The notes below the pieces were generated by a model, which was not told the origin of the DNA, did no database searches, and saw only the letters and a program-made list of their open reading frames with translations. Of a DNA stretch of 64,000 nucleotides, positions 62,281-64,000 are shown piece by piece. The stretch's first letter is position 1, and each line of letters starts with the position of its first letter. The position numbers were made by a program, and so were the translations under genes. Source of the DNA: Aedes albopictus (Eukaryota > Arthropoda > Insecta > Diptera > Culicidae). Location: the NCBI RefSeq assembly GCF_035046485.1, contig NC_085137.1:318538739-318602738 (forward strand). The letters run 5' to 3'.

Positions 62281-62835
62281 TGTGCGAACCCTGGTACGAA
62301 CTTACGGCTTATCGTGTTCATCATCCCTACAAAGCTAGCAGCCAACATCAATCGGGTTCCCTCATATACAATGCATTTGGGTTCCCATCCCTTAACAATG
62401 GTACAAGATGATGGAATCGAAAACATGACGTCATCGCGCCTGGGTTGTTTAACAATCATGAGTTTGGGAACGTTTCACCTTTTCATTTGCCCAAACACCT
62501 ACACTCCCTTTTATCTATTCTAAAGTACATCTACTTTTGAAAGTCGTTGAAAAAAATACAGCAACCATCATCAGGTCGTATCTGTCCATAAAATTGGGTT
62601 AATTGTTCATTTTGCGAATACATACCCAGGTAATATCAATACAGTAATCATATCCGTAAAATACTTTTTGTGTATGCTTCCACCTACGAGTTTCGCTTTG
62701 CGTTTAATTGCCAATCAAATTCTTTCTACCGTGCCAGCGTTATGTCACATCGCTCCGTCAGTCAGTTAAGCAATACTTTATTAAACGAGCCAATCTTATG
62801 AATGAAAATGTGTCAGGAAGTAGCGTTAAGCATGC
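62281..62835. repeat. 5' region of giant element, copy 2 of an internal duplication
   Basis: Diverged direct copy of about 61885-62240 ('gggaacgtttcacc', 'aatatcaatacagtaatcat', 'gcttccacctacgagtttcg', 'accgtgccagc'). Offset about 580 bp. The copies differ widely, so the duplication is older than the satellite homogenisation. Confidence 0.6.
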
Positions 62836-63448
62836 GTGAAGGAGTTCAGACAAATGTTGTTTTATTTACCTCGTTTGTTCTTCTCAGCACTGCGGCTCCG
62901 TCAAAGGCTACCCACGAAACCGGATGATTACATACCTGTTAGGAAGTTAATTTGTCTCGATGCGCCACTTTTCACCGAATTCCGTAGTAACTCGCGAAAA
63001 TGGCCTTTTCAAAAGGTGATCCTCTCTCGTGCAATCACAAAATAAACCCGTATCACTCCTCCCACGAAACACAAATAACAAACACTTCACACAAAAAAAC
63101 GAATCTTCGCTGCTTGTCATCATGATGCCAGAGGTTGCAGCGATGACATTTCCTATTGGGGACTACGAAGGTGATGATTTTGTTTGCGGTTTTCTGTGAG
63201 AAAGTGAAGGAGGGAAGATTTTTTGCTTTTTTTTCACTCATACTCCCATAAGAAACCCCGTAGGAAGAAAGAGTGTTTCCCGGCTCATCAACCTTCGTAG
63301 TCGCGAATTGGAAAAAAGTACCGGCAGCAGCGGCGTCGATTTGGTCGTGGCCGAAAAAAAAATCAGACCGCTGCATCGCAGACGTTCCTGATGGCGGTCT
63401 CTCATTTTACACCGTTTTCAATTCAACTTACCGGTTGGAACATCCGGT
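62836..63448. other. 5' leader-like region next to the probable 5' LTR
   Basis: Contains two overlapping unrecognised ORFs on the plus strand (62836-63045, 63273-63521) and one of 107 codons on the minus strand (63053-63376). None shows a gag zinc knuckle, protease or other retroelement motif. Confidence 0.4.
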
Positions 63449-63467
63449 TCTCTACCGACCGAACCAT
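63449..63467 (-). promoter_or_regulatory. Putative primer-binding site of giant LTR element
   Basis: On the minus strand the sequence after the LTR reads A then TGGTTCGGTCGGTAGAG. TGG would pair with the CCA end of a tRNA, but I cannot match the remainder to a specific tRNA from memory. Confidence 0.35.
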
Positions 63468-63724
63468 TGTCGTGAACCGAGGAACGGTTCACGGATCATT
63501 TTGTACGGAAGTATTCCGTAATTTACCCATCCGCAGGGCAATTCACACGAACAACACAACCGTCTTCGTACACATCCATTTTTAGACTGAATTCTTGCGT
63601 GCTCGCGCGCGAGCACAAACCTGTTTGAACACACTTATTTCTGACTAACAATAATCTGCCAACTCGTAACCCACAGAAATAAATAAACAGTTAATATTTT
63701 ATTCCATGACATCTTATTCCTACA
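63468..63724 (-). repeat. LTR of giant element (right, probable 5' LTR)
   Basis: 257 bp, same sequence as the left LTR by eye, including the palindrome. Matching sequence implies recent integration or recent gene conversion. Confidence 0.88.
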
Positions 63725-63729
63725 ATAAG

Positions 63730-64000
63730 TAAATTAAATTTAATAAAAAAAAATCAACGTCACAAATAAAATGTTCCTGTAGGATATACACGCAGAAAAA
63801 TGACGCTTGTTTGAAACAATAAAATGCTTCGTTGATTTTCAAACTGAGAATTTACTTATACCAAAGTTATATTTTTCTGCTCTTACTTAGAGTTTATCGA
63901 TTAAAACAACCAATCACCATTTTTTCATACAACGTCAGAAACTTCATTTGTTTCTACAAAATGGGGACCACAAACATGGCCTGGAAGCACTCACACATCT
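63730..64000. other. Unassigned flank
   Basis: AT-rich host sequence after the target duplication of the giant element. No feature recognised up to the window edge. Confidence 0.45.

Larger units (their letters stand above)
45914..63724 (-). mobile_element. Giant non-coding LTR retrotransposon carrying satellite arrays
   Basis: Two 257-bp LTRs (45914-46170, 63468-63724) match throughout by eye, begin TGTCGTG and end CCTACA. They are flanked on the outside by the same 5 bp, ATAAG (45909-45913, 63725-63729). This is the signature of one integration event spanning 17.8 kb. A purine-rich tract next to the left LTR and a TGG one base inside the right LTR suggest it reads right to left. No gag, protease, integrase or RT motif is present in any frame. 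The interior is: 2.2 kb of unique 5' region (61251-63467), a 73-bp array, a 137-bp array interrupted by three DNA elements including a 9.6-kb foldback, and a 200-bp 3' region. Without the foldback it is about 8.2 kb. It would depend on another element's proteins, like LARDs in plants. Confidence 0.82.

Noticed and set aside
45914..63724. Two independent solo LTRs flanking unrelated satellites
   Set aside because: The outer flanks share ATAAG while the inner flanks do not. Two solo insertions would each have their own duplication on both sides.

Overview
The window is an intergenic, transposon-dense block of a mosquito genome, most likely Aedes or another culicine. The evidence is two Feilai-type tRNA-derived SINEs, R1-clade and I-clade non-LTR retrotransposons, a Ty1/copia element, an IR/DR Tc1 element, many MITEs, and the long GGAATTCCTCC-type and AAGATGGCGGC-type satellites. 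Spliceosomal gene structure and AT-rich spacers rule out a prokaryote. Only one host gene is convincing: the last exon of prefoldin subunit 2 (3132-3447, + strand). A degraded two-exon candidate lies near 24.75-25.25 kb.

Layout. 0-3 kb: a copia gag scrap, foldback MITEs, a SINE and a 169-bp perfect palindrome. 3.1-3.9 kb: the prefoldin exon and its 3' UTR. 4.6-6.2 kb: a dead Tc1/mariner copy split by two MITEs. 6.35-11.94 kb: an R1-clade element on the minus strand with a 13-bp target duplication, an intact gag ORF, and an ORF2 broken by a MITE and apparently by an internal deletion. 12-15.5 kb: a nest of related 357-bp foldback MITEs inserted side by side and inside each other. 15.7-24.5 kb: MITEs, a SINE, and a Tc1 element (18957-21971) whose transposase is split by a poly(A)-tailed retroposed sequence. 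25.9-45.5 kb: a roughly 24-bp satellite into which a complete I-clade element (27044-38475) inserted; that element was then hit by an apparently intact Ty1/copia element with matching 146-bp LTRs.

45.9-63.7 kb: the most unusual object. Two matching 257-bp LTRs, flanked outside by the same 5-bp duplication ATAAG, bound 17.8 kb that encodes no recognisable gag-pol. Most of it is tandem arrays (137-bp and 73-bp units). A 9.6-kb foldback element with 8-bp target duplications (48173-57780) lies inside the 137-bp array. Its two arms are inverted arrays of a 116-bp unit plus GATAGTATC-type microsatellite next to the termini. Smaller elements with 7- or 8-bp duplications are nested in turn.

The gene-like ORFs that could work together are all transposon machinery: gag and EN-RT-RNase H of the I element, the copia polyprotein, and the R1-type gag. 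Element boundaries were read by eye from terminal repeats and target duplications. Family names rest on motif recognition, not database searches.
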